A stretch of 5,856 nucleotides of DNA from Synergistaceae bacterium UBA5560 (GTDB taxonomy: Bacteria > Synergistota > Synergistia > Synergistales > Aminiphilaceae): assembly GCA_002425685.1 (NCBI GenBank), contig DIMS01000074.1:1-5856 (forward strand). Direction: 5' to 3'. The notes below the pieces were generated by a model. The model made no database searches. It saw nothing but the letters and a program-made list of their open reading frames with translations, and was not told the DNA's origin. Position 1 is the stretch's first letter. Every line of letters begins with the position of its first letter. Shown here piece after piece: positions 1-5,668 of this stretch. Position numbers and translations under genes: made by a program.

Positions 1-232
1 ATCCCGCCACGGACTTCTTCGCCCTCTTGAGAAGGGGACGCTGTCCGGTAATCGTGGTGAGTTCCTCCATGGCGACGTTCATGAACTTCATGTCCTGTTT
101 CGCCTCGTTGACACCGATGTTCACGATGACCTTTTCGAGGCGCGGGACTTCCATGACGTTCTTGTAGCTGAACTTCTGCCGCAAGCGAGGAACGATCTCT
201 GTGGAGTACTTTTCTTGGAGTCTCGGAATCAT
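1..232 (-). CDS. rplE: 50S ribosomal protein L5, N-terminal 77 codons (runs off the left edge)
   Basis: L5 binds 5S rRNA and helps form the central protuberance of the large subunit, where it contacts the small subunit and the P-site tRNA. The visible part begins MIPRLQEKY and continues through VMEVPRLEKVIVNIGVNEA and ITGQRPLLKRAKKSVAG, which is the conserved L5 amino-terminal region. Full-length L5 is about 180 residues, so roughly the last 100 lie beyond the left edge. The ATG at 232 is chosen because it gives the family-typical start and has GGGGAGGA about 9 nt upstream. It lies 18 nt after the L24 stop, the usual L24-L5 junction at the head of the spc operon. Identity is firm from motif and position; nothing can be said about the missing carboxy end. 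Confidence 0.96.
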   Translation of the reverse strand, partial: MIPRLQEKYSTEIVPRLRQKFSYKNVMEVPRLEKVIVNIGVNEAKQDMKFMNVAMEELTTITGQRPLLKRAKKSVAG

Positions 233-250
233 GGCGTCGTTCCTCCCCGC

Positions 251-577
251 TTACACCTTGTCCATGATCTCGTTACACTGTTTGCAGACCCGGACCTTCT
301 TGCCGCTCTCCAGAAACGCCCGGCCGACGCGCGTGTTCTTACCGCAGGCGGGACAGACCAGCATGACCTTGCAGGCATAGATAGGCGCCTCCTGCTTGAC
401 GATGCCGCCCTTGGGGCTCTTCTGGGTAGGACGGACATGTTTGGTCACGATGTTCACACCCTCGACGAGCAGTGCATCACGATCGGGGAAACGCCGAAGC
501 ACCTTCCCCTCGACTCCCTTGTATTTCCCGGAGATCACGCGAACGCGATCTCCCTTCTTGATCCGCATTTTGCTCAT
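251..577 (-). CDS. rplX: 50S ribosomal protein L24, form with two Cys pairs
   Basis: L24 is an early-assembly protein of the 50S subunit that binds 23S rRNA and lies near the exit of the peptide tunnel. The 108-residue product carries a KOW motif near its start (KKGDRVRVISGKYKGVEGKV, about residues 7-26), then NIVTKHVRPTQ and GGIVKQEAPI. The carboxy part has CPAC (Cys75, Cys78) and CKQC (Cys98, Cys101), a pattern suited to binding one zinc ion; E. coli L24 lacks these cysteines. An extra Cys69 lies just before. The frame stays open far upstream into L14, but the true start is the ATG at 577. It gives MSKMRIKKGD, matches family length, and has GGGAGG about 8 nt upstream. The second Met (codon 4) is a less likely alternative. 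The gene lies 13 nt after the L14 stop. Zinc binding is inferred from the spacing only. Confidence 0.97.
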   Translation of the reverse strand: MSKMRIKKGDRVRVISGKYKGVEGKVLRRFPDRDALLVEGVNIVTKHVRPTQKSPKGGIVKQEAPIYACKVMLVCPACGKNTRVGRAFLESGKKVRVCKQCNEIMDKV

Positions 578-590
578 TCCATCCGCCTCC

Positions 591-959
591 CTACACGACC
601 TCAGGAGCGAGGGAAACGATCCGCATATACCGCTTCTCCCGAAGCTCCCGGGCGACAGGACCGAAAATGCGGGTTCCCTTCGGGTCACCGTTGTTGTCGA
701 TGATGACGGCCGCATTGTCATCGAAACGGACGTAGCTTCCGTCCCGTCTCCGCACTTCCTTCTTCGTCCTCACCACCACGGCCTTGACGACTTTTCCCTT
801 TTCGGTATTGCTGTTGGGAATGGCTTCCTTCACGGAGGCCACGATGATGTCTCCGATGGAGCCGAAGCGCCTTCTGCTGCCACCAAGGACCTGGATGCAC
901 ATGATCTTCTTGGCTCCCGTGTTGTCCGCCACGTTGAGCATGGTCCGGAGCTGGATCAT
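591..959 (-). CDS. rplN: 50S ribosomal protein L14
   Basis: L14 is a five-stranded beta-barrel protein of the 50S subunit. It binds 23S rRNA next to L19, takes part in an intersubunit bridge, and is the docking site for the silencing factor RsfS in bacteria. The product is 122 residues, the usual bacterial length. Family motifs include LNVADNTGAKKIMCIQVLGG near the start, KGKVVKAVVVRTKKEVRRRDGS in the middle, and DPKGTRIFGPVARELR near the end. The ATG at 959 gives the expected MIQ start. It lies 3 nt after the S17 stop, so its ribosome-binding site must be inside S17. The only candidate there is a run of nine G, 8 nt upstream, instead of the AGGAGG type used by most neighbours. Tight coupling to S17 translation is therefore likely. 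Identification is secure. Confidence 0.98.
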   Translation of the reverse strand: MIQLRTMLNVADNTGAKKIMCIQVLGGSRRRFGSIGDIIVASVKEAIPNSNTEKGKVVKAVVVRTKKEVRRRDGSYVRFDDNAAVIIDNNGDPKGTRIFGPVARELREKRYMRIVSLAPEVV

Positions 960-962
960 GGA

Positions 963-1259
963 CTAGGCCCCCCCCCGCGCGGGCTGCTCGTCGAGAAGCA
1001 CGGGTGCCTTCTCGATGACCTCTGCGACAGTCCAGCGCTTGTGACGGCTCAAAGGACGGCATTCCTTGATGAGAACCTTGTCACCCTTGCCACAGACGTT
1101 CTCCTCGTCATGCGCCATGTACTTCTTGGCCCGAATGACAGGTTTGTCGTAGAGAGGATGCTGCGCCATACGGTCGACGCGCACCACTACCGTCTTCTGC
1201 ATCTTGTCGCTCACGACGATGCCCACCCGCGTCTTGCCGCGGGAAACGTTTTCCTCCAT
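963..1259 (-). CDS. rpsQ: 30S ribosomal protein S17, with a short carboxy-terminal extension
   Basis: S17 is a primary 16S rRNA-binding protein with an OB fold, needed early in 30S assembly. The 98-residue product shows the family landmarks GIVVSDKMQKTVVVRVDR (about 13-30), HPLYDKPVIRAKKYMAHDE (34-52) and GDKVLIKECRPLSRHKRW (59-76). E. coli S17 ends soon after the equivalent of VIEKA (residue 85); here a further 13 residues follow, PVLLDEQPARGGA. The last Arg-Gly-Gly-Ala codons come from a nine-G run that also sits at the L14 ribosome-binding position. The ATG at 1259 has GAGGAGG 9 nt upstream, made from the last two codons and the stop region of L29. A one-base error in the G run would change the tail and run S17 into L14 in another frame, so the exact end depends on that run being correct. 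Confidence 0.97.
   Translation of the reverse strand: MEENVSRGKTRVGIVVSDKMQKTVVVRVDRMAQHPLYDKPVIRAKKYMAHDEENVCGKGDKVLIKECRPLSRHKRWTVAEVIEKAPVLLDEQPARGGA
968..976 (-). promoter_or_regulatory. Nine-G run at the Shine-Dalgarno position of rplN, inside the end of rpsQ
   Basis: On the minus strand an uninterrupted run of nine G spans the last codons of S17 (Arg-Gly-Gly-Ala) and ends 8 nt before the L14 ATG. No AGGAGG-like site is present in this junction. Five G can pair with the anti-Shine-Dalgarno CCUCC with one G-U pair, so the run can plausibly serve as ribosome-binding site. The palindrome CCCGCGCGGG at 974-983 overlaps it and could form a small structure. Function is inferred from position. 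Confidence 0.6.
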
Positions 1260-1265
1260 CGTCCG

Positions 1266-1481
1266 CTACCTCCTCACGACGGAGCTCGTAAGCCCCAGCT
1301 CTTTGTCCCGCATGACGGTAAGAACCTTGGCGATGGATCTTTTCACGTCACCGATTCTTCCGGTGTTGCCCAACTGACCGATCGCATGCTGAAAGCGAAG
1401 ATTGAAGAGCTCTTCCTTGTATTGGCGATGCTTGTCCCGGAGCTCGTCCAGCGTCAGATCCCGCAAGTCCTTTGCCTTCAT
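1266..1481 (-). CDS. rpmC: 50S ribosomal protein L29
   Basis: L29 is a small two-helix protein near the polypeptide exit site, next to L23, and forms part of the platform where trigger factor and the signal recognition particle dock. The 71-residue product begins MKAKDLRDLTLDELRDKH and carries the diagnostic KEELFNLRFQHAIGQL (about 22-37), then NTGRIGDVKRSIAKVLTVMRDKEL. Its length is within the family range. The ATG at 1481 lies 3 nt after the L16 stop; the purine-rich GGTGGTGAG at the end of L16 is the probable ribosome-binding site. The last two sense codons are AGG AGG, which encode Arg-Arg and also form the Shine-Dalgarno core for S17. This double use may explain why such uncommon Arg codons occur here. 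Confidence 0.98.
   Translation of the reverse strand: MKAKDLRDLTLDELRDKHRQYKEELFNLRFQHAIGQLGNTGRIGDVKRSIAKVLTVMRDKELGLTSSVVRR
1269..1275 (-). promoter_or_regulatory. Ribosome-binding site of rpsQ formed by the last Arg codons of rpmC
   Basis: GAGGAGG lies 9 nt before the S17 ATG. The AGG AGG core is also the last two sense codons of L29, directly followed by its TAG stop. Ribosomes ending L29 thus stop on top of the S17 initiation site, which fits translational coupling. Confidence 0.85.
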
Positions 1482-1484
1482 CGC

Positions 1485-1907
1485 TTACTCACCACCCAAT
1501 CCCTCGCGGGCGACCAGGCGCACCTTGATGGGAAACTTGTGTGCCGCCGTATGGAACGCCGCCTCGGCGACATCCCGGGGAACACCGGCAATCTCGAACA
1601 TGATGCGCCCTCGCTTCACGGGAGCGACCCAGTATTCCGGGCTTCCCTTCCCTTTTCCCATTCGCGTTTCCAGGGGTTTCCTCGTAAGTGCCACGTCCGG
1701 GAAGATGCGAATCCAGATTTTGCCGCCCTTGCGCATTTTCCGGGAGATGGCCACACGGGCTGCCTCGATCTGTCTGGCGGTAATCCATGCACCTTCAAGA
1801 GCCTGCAATCCGAAATCACCGAAGGCGACGTACTCGCCTCCCTTGGTCATTCCCCGAAGAGGGCTTCGGAAGGGCTTGCGATACTTTACACGTTTCGGGC
1901 TCAGCAT
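1485..1907 (-). CDS. rplP: 50S ribosomal protein L16
   Basis: L16 joins late in 50S assembly, lies near the A site and central protuberance, and helps position the acceptor arm of A-site tRNA. The 140-residue product starts MLSPKRVKYRKPF and contains GDFGLQALEGAWITARQIEA (30-49), GGKIWIRIFPD (61-71), KPLETRMGKGKGSPEYWVAP (77-96) and FEIAGVP (104-110), all typical of L16. Arg82 in TRMGKGKG matches the Arg that is hydroxylated in E. coli L16, but whether that modification occurs here cannot be seen. Its length is close to the 136 residues of E. coli, with a slightly longer amino-terminal loop. The ATG at 1907 lies 6 nt after the S3 stop; AGGGGG formed by the last S3 codons serves as ribosome-binding site about 9 nt upstream. 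Confidence 0.98.
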   Translation of the reverse strand: MLSPKRVKYRKPFRSPLRGMTKGGEYVAFGDFGLQALEGAWITARQIEAARVAISRKMRKGGKIWIRIFPDVALTRKPLETRMGKGKGSPEYWVAPVKRGRIMFEIAGVPRDVAEAAFHTAAHKFPIKVRLVAREGLGGE

Positions 1908-1913
1908 TTCCGC

Positions 1914-2588
1914 TTACCCCCTTTCGTCGGCCTGAGTCTGTGCGGCCACACGACGGGTCTTTCGGGCGGCATCGGCTTTGTAGATCCACACTTTGACGCC
2001 GATGACGCCGTAGATGGTGCGTGCCACAGCCAAACCGTAGTCAATATCCGCGCGCAACGTGGAAAGAGGGAGCTGGCCCTCAAGATACCACTCGGTTCTG
2101 GCGATTTCCGCGCCGCCGAGACGTCCGGAGCACTGAATCTTGATTCCCTTCGCCCCGGATTTCATGGCCCGGAAAATGGCCTGCTTCATGGCACGGCGGA
2201 AACTGATGCGACGCTCAAGCGCGGAGGCGACTCCTTCCGCGACGACCTGGGCATCCGTGTCGGGATGCTTGATCTCCTGAACGTTGATCATGACCCGCGC
2301 ACCGGTCAGCTTCTGCAGATCCTCACGAACGTTCTGGATCTCCTGACCGCCTTTGCCGATGACGACACCAGGCCGGGCGGTCCAAACCGTAAAGCGCATG
2401 ACGTTACCGATGCGCTCAATCTCCACACGGGAAACACCCGCGTGTTTCCAGCGATCCTTGATCCACTCGCGGAGCTTGAGATCCTCGTGCAGGTTCTTCG
2501 CATAGGCCTTCCCGTCCGCATACCAGCGCGACTCCCAGTCGCGAATGACACCGATTCGGTATCCTACCGGATGTATTTTCTGACCCAA
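1914..2588 (-). CDS. rpsC: 30S ribosomal protein S3 (TTG start)
   Basis: S3 sits on the head of the 30S subunit at the mRNA entry channel and takes part in unwinding mRNA structure with S4. The 224-residue product opens with MGQKIHPVGYRIGVIRDWES. It has a type II KH domain over about residues 38-106, with the GKGG loop at 78-81. The carboxy domain carries SGRLGGAEIARTEWYLEGQ (154-172), PLSTLRADIDYG and YGVIGVKVWI. Arg131, Arg132 and Lys135 align, with the same numbers, to the E. coli residues implicated in mRNA helicase activity. The start codon is TTG at 2588, since MGQKIHP is the near-universal start and no ATG or GTG is nearby. A strong AAGGAGGGG lies 7 nt upstream. The gene follows L22 by 14 nt and ends 6 nt before L16. 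Confidence 0.98.
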   Translation of the reverse strand: MGQKIHPVGYRIGVIRDWESRWYADGKAYAKNLHEDLKLREWIKDRWKHAGVSRVEIERIGNVMRFTVWTARPGVVIGKGGQEIQNVREDLQKLTGARVMINVQEIKHPDTDAQVVAEGVASALERRISFRRAMKQAIFRAMKSGAKGIKIQCSGRLGGAEIARTEWYLEGQLPLSTLRADIDYGLAVARTIYGVIGVKVWIYKADAARKTRRVAAQTQADERG

Positions 2589-2595
2589 CGTGCGT

Positions 2596-2604
2596 CCCCT
2601 CCTT
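2596..2604 (-). promoter_or_regulatory. Strong ribosome-binding site that supports the TTG start of rpsC
   Basis: AAGGAGGGG begins inside the L22 TAA stop and ends 7 nt before TTG at 2588. The match to the anti-Shine-Dalgarno is among the strongest in the window. Together with the conserved MGQKIHP start this fixes TTG as the initiation codon; the strong site may offset the weaker codon. Confidence 0.85.
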
Positions 2605-2935
2605 ACCGTTCCGCTACGACCACGGTGATGTGACTCGTTCGATGGCGATAGGGATGCGCACGCCCCATTGAAACCGGACGAAAACGCCGCATGACAGGCC
2701 CCTGATCCGCCACGGCCTTGACGACGAACAACTTGTCCACATCCATGCCGAAATTGTGATCCGCGTTGGCCACGGCGCTCTTCAGCACCTTCTCGACGAT
2801 CCGAGCGGCCTTCTTCGGGGTGAACCGAAGTGCCAACAACGCCTTATCGACTGATTTACCGTGAACGAGTTGCATCATCTGCCGCACCTTCAAGGGGGAG
2901 ATTCGCACCTGCCGGGCTTCGGCTCGTGCTTCCAT
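2603..2935 (-). CDS. rplV: 50S ribosomal protein L22
   Basis: L22 is a 23S rRNA-binding protein whose globular part lies on the subunit surface and whose long beta hairpin lines the exit tunnel near the constriction with L4, a region known for macrolide-resistance mutations. The 110-residue product shows VRISPLKVRQMMQLVHGK (10-27), FTPKKAARIVEKVLKSAVAN (38-57) and the end RTSHITVVVAER. The hairpin, about residues 80-102, reads GPVMRRFRPVSMGRAHPYRHRTS. Its VSM and AHPYRH stretch differs from the E. coli tip (PRAKGRADRILK) but has no insertion or deletion of the kind linked to resistance. The ATG at 2935 has GAGGAGGG about 8 nt upstream, starting just after the S19 stop, 16 nt away. Confidence 0.98.
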   Translation of the reverse strand: MEARAEARQVRISPLKVRQMMQLVHGKSVDKALLALRFTPKKAARIVEKVLKSAVANADHNFGMDVDKLFVVKAVADQGPVMRRFRPVSMGRAHPYRHRTSHITVVVAER

Positions 2936-2951
2936 TCCCGTTCCCTCCTCT

Positions 2952-3233
2952 TTACTTCACCTTGCTGGAGCGCTCTTGTCCGGCGTGACCGCCGAAGCGC
3001 CTCGTGGGGGCGAATTCGCCGAGCTTGTGTCCGACCATGTTCTCGCTGACGTACACGGGAATGTGGGTCTTCCCGTTGTGCACCGCAATGGTATGCCCCA
3101 CCATGTTCGGAAGGATGGTGGAACGCCGCGACCAAGTCTTCAGAACCCGCTTCTTTCCGGATTTGTTCATCTCGTCAATTCTCTTGGAGAGCTTGAGATC
3201 AACGAAGGGGCCTTTCTTCAATGATCGTGCCAT
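2952..3233 (-). CDS. rpsS: 30S ribosomal protein S19
   Basis: S19 lies in the 30S head, forms a complex with S13 and takes part in the bridge to L5 in the central protuberance. The 93-residue product is a very standard S19: MARSLKKGPFVD at the start, KTWSRRSTILPNMVGHTIAV (32-51), then HNGKTHIPVYVSENMVGHKLG and EFAPTRRFGGHA, with a basic tail ending SSKVK. Length matches the 92 residues of E. coli. The ATG at 3233 is fixed by the invariant MARSLKKGPF. The GAGGAGGT site lies about 12 nt upstream, slightly farther than in neighbouring genes. The gap to the L2 stop is 24 nt, one of the longer gaps in the cluster. Confidence 0.98.
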   Translation of the reverse strand: MARSLKKGPFVDLKLSKRIDEMNKSGKKRVLKTWSRRSTILPNMVGHTIAVHNGKTHIPVYVSENMVGHKLGEFAPTRRFGGHAGQERSSKVK

Positions 3234-3257
3234 CTGTCTTCCCGCACCTCCTCGTTC

Positions 3258-4085
3258 CTATTTCTGATGCCGGCGACGCACGATATGTTTGTCCGACGGC
3301 TTGCGTTTCCGCGTGCGGTATCCCTTGGCCGGCGTACCCCAGGGAGAGACGGGGTGCTTGTTCCCCTTGGTCTTTCCTTCTCCGCCGCCCAGAGGGTGAT
3401 CCACGGGATTCATGACCATGCCGCGCACGTAAGGACGTTTCCCGAGCCAGCGGGTCTTTCCGGCCTTTCCGTCGGAGAGATTCTCGTGCTCTTCGTTGCC
3501 TACCTGACCGATGGTGGCCATGCATTCCTGAAGAATGAGCCGGAGTTCCCCGCTGGGCATGCGGACGTAGGCATACTTGCCTTCCTTGGCCATGAGCTGG
3601 GCGGAGGTTCCGGCAGAACGGACGAGCACGCCGCCCCGACCGGGCTGAAGCTCCACGTTATGGATGAAGGTGCCCACCGGCATGTCCTTGAGTTTCATGG
3701 CGTTACCGGGTTTGATATCCGCATCGGGTCCGGACATGACCATGTCGCCCACGGAAATTCCCGACGGAGCGAGAATATACCGTTTGTCCCCGTCTGCGAA
3801 AAAGATGAGGGCGATACGAGCGGATCGGTTCGGATCGTACTCGACCGCGGCCACTTTTCCGGGAATTCCGGTGTTGTTCCGCTTGAAGTCGACAATGCGA
3901 TACTTTCTCTTATTGCCGCCTCCCCGATGACGCATGGTGATACGTCCGAGGTTGTTCCGTCCACCGCTTTTCTTGAGGCTCTCCACAAGACGCTTTTCCG
4001 GCGCGGTCTTGGTGATCTCCTCATAGGTCGAGACGGTCATGAACCTGCGGCCCGGGCTGGTGGGTTTGAATTTCTTGATGGCCAT
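3258..4085 (-). CDS. rplB: 50S ribosomal protein L2, with DHPL in place of DHPH
   Basis: L2 is a highly conserved 23S rRNA-binding protein needed for subunit association and peptidyl-transferase function. The 275-residue product matches the family length (273 in E. coli). It contains KKFKPTSPGRRF, the RNA-binding stretch GGRNNLGRITMRHRGGGNKR (41-60), VEYDPNRSARIAL (81-93), HNVELQPGRGGVLVRSAGTS (142-161), and MNPVDHPLGGGEGKT with HPVSPWG near the end. Asp229 and His230 align to E. coli Asp228 and His229, reported as important for activity, and are kept. The next-but-one His is replaced by Leu232, coded CTG at 3392-3390. The ATG at 4085 follows a purine-rich GGGGGAGAGGGAAGA, 18 nt after the L23 stop. 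Identity is beyond doubt; the Leu may be a lineage character. Confidence 0.99.
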   Translation of the reverse strand: MAIKKFKPTSPGRRFMTVSTYEEITKTAPEKRLVESLKKSGGRNNLGRITMRHRGGGNKRKYRIVDFKRNNTGIPGKVAAVEYDPNRSARIALIFFADGDKRYILAPSGISVGDMVMSGPDADIKPGNAMKLKDMPVGTFIHNVELQPGRGGVLVRSAGTSAQLMAKEGKYAYVRMPSGELRLILQECMATIGQVGNEEHENLSDGKAGKTRWLGKRPYVRGMVMNPVDHPLGGGEGKTKGNKHPVSPWGTPAKGYRTRKRKPSDKHIVRRRHQK

Positions 4086-4103
4086 TCTTCCCTCTCCCCC
4101 TCT

Positions 4104-4400
4104 TTAGACCGTGGCGCCTTCGAAGAACTCGATCCGTTCGCCCGGGGCGAGGGACACGATGGCCTTCTTCCACGAGCGCGAGCGTCCTACATGAACACCC
4201 ATCCGCTTCGGCTTGGAGCGCACCTTGATGGTGCTCACCTTGAGAACCTTGACTTTGAAAATGCTCTCCACAGCCTTGCGGATCTCGATCTTGTTGGCGG
4301 CAGGCAGCACTTCGAAGGTGTATTTGCCCTGCTCCATGAGACGACTGCTCTTTTCCGTGACGACGGGTCTCACGATCACATCGTAGGCAAGCTGTCTCAT
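4104..4400 (-). CDS. rplW: 50S ribosomal protein L23
   Basis: L23 borders the polypeptide exit and is the main ribosomal contact for trigger factor and the signal recognition particle. The 98-residue product shows the bacterial pattern: IVRPVVTEKSSRLMEQGKYT (9-28), FEVLPAANKIEIRKAVESIF (29-48), then VKVLKVSTIKV and KRMGVHVGRSRSWKKAIVSL. Glu16 in TEKSS aligns to E. coli Glu18, the residue central to trigger-factor docking. Length is close to the 100 residues of E. coli. The ATG at 4400 overlaps the L4 stop by 4 nt (ATGA), and GGAGGT inside the last L4 codons lies 9 nt upstream, so translation is almost certainly coupled to L4. No anomaly is visible. Confidence 0.98.
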   Translation of the reverse strand: MRQLAYDVIVRPVVTEKSSRLMEQGKYTFEVLPAANKIEIRKAVESIFKVKVLKVSTIKVRSKPKRMGVHVGRSRSWKKAIVSLAPGERIEFFEGATV

Positions 4401-4417
4401 CGTCCAAACACCTCCTC
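4397..4417 (-). promoter_or_regulatory. rplD-rplW junction: ATGA overlap with embedded ribosome-binding site
   Basis: The L23 ATG (4400-4398) and the L4 TGA (4399-4397) share bases as ATGA. GAGGAGGTG at 4417-4409 codes for Glu-Glu-Val of L4 and places GGAGGT 9 nt before the L23 ATG. This arrangement is typical of termination-reinitiation coupling and keeps the two products, both at the tunnel exit region, in equal amounts. Confidence 0.85.
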
Positions 4418-5023
4418 GATCTTGCGAACCGCCTCGGGTGTGACGATCAGATGCTGGTGGTGGAGAATGTCATACACGTTGATGCTGTCCACATGCATGA
4501 CCTTCGCTCCGGGCACGGCTCCCGCGGACTTGTACAGGTTCACGTTGGTCTCATGAATCACGAAGAGGGGTTTTCTCTCCGCACCGACCTGTCGCAGAAA
4601 TTCCACCACGGATTTCGTTCTCGGAGTCTCAAGCACCGGATTCTCCAGAAGAAGCATCTGCGAATCCTTCACCTTGAGGGTCAGTGCGCTGCGCAAGGCA
4701 AGGCGCCGGACCTTCTTGTTCACTTTCTGGGAATAATCTCGAGGGTGCGGGCCATGAGCGACGCCACCTCCCACATGCAGCGGAGAGGTGAGACTTCCCT
4801 GGCGCGCCCGTCCCGTGTGCTTCTGCCGATAGGGTTTCTTTCCGCCACCACGGACGTCGCTGCGATCCTTGGTGTTCGCGGTACCCACGCGACTGTTCGC
4901 CAGCTGGGCCACCACAACCTGATGCATGGCGGGGACATGGACCGGAGCGGCGAAGACCGCGTCCGCAACCTGTTCCTCCCCAATGACATCTCCTTTGAAA
5001 TTCACGAGCTTCACGTTAGGCAT
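4397..5023 (-). CDS. rplD: 50S ribosomal protein L4 (uL4)
   Basis: L4 binds 23S rRNA with a globular domain and extends a loop into the exit tunnel. In E. coli it also represses its own operon by acting on the S10 leader. The 208-residue product contains RSDVRGGGKKPYRQKHTGRA (54-73), RQGSLTSP, then RDYSQKVNKKVRRLALRSAL (95-114) and the end ILHHQHLIVTPEAVRKIEEV. In the tunnel loop, E. coli QKGTGRARSG appears here as QKHTGRARQG, with His69 in place of a Gly next to the conserved Lys68. The ATG at 5023 has AAGGAGG about 10 nt upstream, beginning within the L3 stop codon. Length fits the family (201 in E. coli). Whether L4 autoregulates here cannot be tested, because the operon leader is outside the window. 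Confidence 0.98.
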   Translation of the reverse strand: MPNVKLVNFKGDVIGEEQVADAVFAAPVHVPAMHQVVVAQLANSRVGTANTKDRSDVRGGGKKPYRQKHTGRARQGSLTSPLHVGGGVAHGPHPRDYSQKVNKKVRRLALRSALTLKVKDSQMLLLENPVLETPRTKSVVEFLRQVGAERKPLFVIHETNVNLYKSAGAVPGAKVMHVDSINVYDILHHQHLIVTPEAVRKIEEVFGR

Positions 5024-5038
5024 GACTTCCCTGCCTCC

Positions 5039-5668
5039 TTAAGAACCCAGCTTGCGCACCAGAACGAGCCCGTTGCGCGCACCGGGAACGGCACCTTTGA
5101 TGAGCAGCAGGTTATTTTCGGGATCCACGGCGAAGACAGCGAGATTGTTTACAGTGACCCTCTCGTCGCCCATGTGCCCCGGCATGGTTTTTCCTTTGAA
5201 GATGTGGCCCGGGTAGCTGTTCGCACCGGACGAACCGGGTTTGCGATGTACCTTGGACGCACCGTGCCCTTGGGGGCACCGGTTGAAGTTGAACCGCTTC
5301 ACCGTGCCGGCGAAACCCTTTCCCTTGCTTCTGCCCGTGACCTTGACCTTCTCCCCCGCCTGAAACAATTCCACCGTCACGGTCTGCCCCACGGAATAGG
5401 CGGCACTGTCCGCGACGCGGAATTCGCGCAGCCATCGGACGGGCTCCACGCCGGCCTTGTCGAAATATCCCTTCTGCGGTTTGGTCACCTTGTGTTTCTT
5501 CCGCTCCCCGAAACCAAGCTGGACCGCAGCATATCCCTGCCGCTCAGGCGTACACACCGCAACGACGGGACACGGCCCCGCTTCGATCACCGTAACGGCG
5601 ACGGCCTTGCCGGCCTCATCGAACACCTGCGTCATGCCGAGCTTGCGGCCAAGAATTCCCATACTCAT
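5039..5668 (-). CDS. rplC: 50S ribosomal protein L3
   Basis: L3 is an early-assembly protein whose long central extension reaches towards the peptidyl-transferase centre. The 209-residue product equals the E. coli length. It shows GILGRKLGMTQVFDEAG (4-20), VTGRSKGKGFAGTVKRFNF (110-128), HGASKVHRKPGSSGANSYPG (135-154), IFKGKTMPGHMGDERVTV and NNLLLIKGAVPG. E. coli Gln150, methylated by PrmB, aligns to Ser151, so that modification is not expected. Two starts are possible. The ATG at 5668 (MSMGILG) has AAAGGAG 12 nt upstream. The ATG at 5662 (MGILG) has GGAAGGG about 10 nt upstream. The first is preferred because most L3 proteins have a residue between the initiator Met and this Gly-Ile/Leu stretch, but either would give a normal protein. 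It follows S10 by 36 nt, the largest gap here. Confidence 0.97.
   Translation of the reverse strand: MSMGILGRKLGMTQVFDEAGKAVAVTVIEAGPCPVVAVCTPERQGYAAVQLGFGERKKHKVTKPQKGYFDKAGVEPVRWLREFRVADSAAYSVGQTVTVELFQAGEKVKVTGRSKGKGFAGTVKRFNFNRCPQGHGASKVHRKPGSSGANSYPGHIFKGKTMPGHMGDERVTVNNLAVFAVDPENNLLLIKGAVPGARNGLVLVRKLGS

Noticed and set aside
578..721. An amino-terminal extension of L24 to 156 residues by using an upstream ATG at 721.
   Set aside because: The extra stretch is an out-of-frame reading of L14 and resembles no L24 sequence; the ATG at 577 has a good ribosome-binding site and gives the family length.
718..1062. A 114-codon minus-strand frame spanning the S17-L14 junction.
   Set aside because: It is a shifted reading of S17 and L14, both of which are intact in their own frames. 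It would matter only if the G run were one base off.
396..2633. A 745-codon open frame on the plus strand, antisense to L24, L14, S17, L29, L16 and S3.
   Set aside because: It is codon-aligned with the five same-frame ribosomal genes, so it stays open simply because they use no TTA, CTA or TCA codons. The translation looks low-complexity and resembles no known family, and the sense genes are certain. Codon bias explains it.
3267..4556. A 429-codon open frame on the plus strand, antisense to L2, L23 and part of L4.
   Set aside because: Same explanation: it is codon-aligned with L2 and L23, which lack TTA, CTA and TCA codons. No family resemblance or convincing start region was seen.
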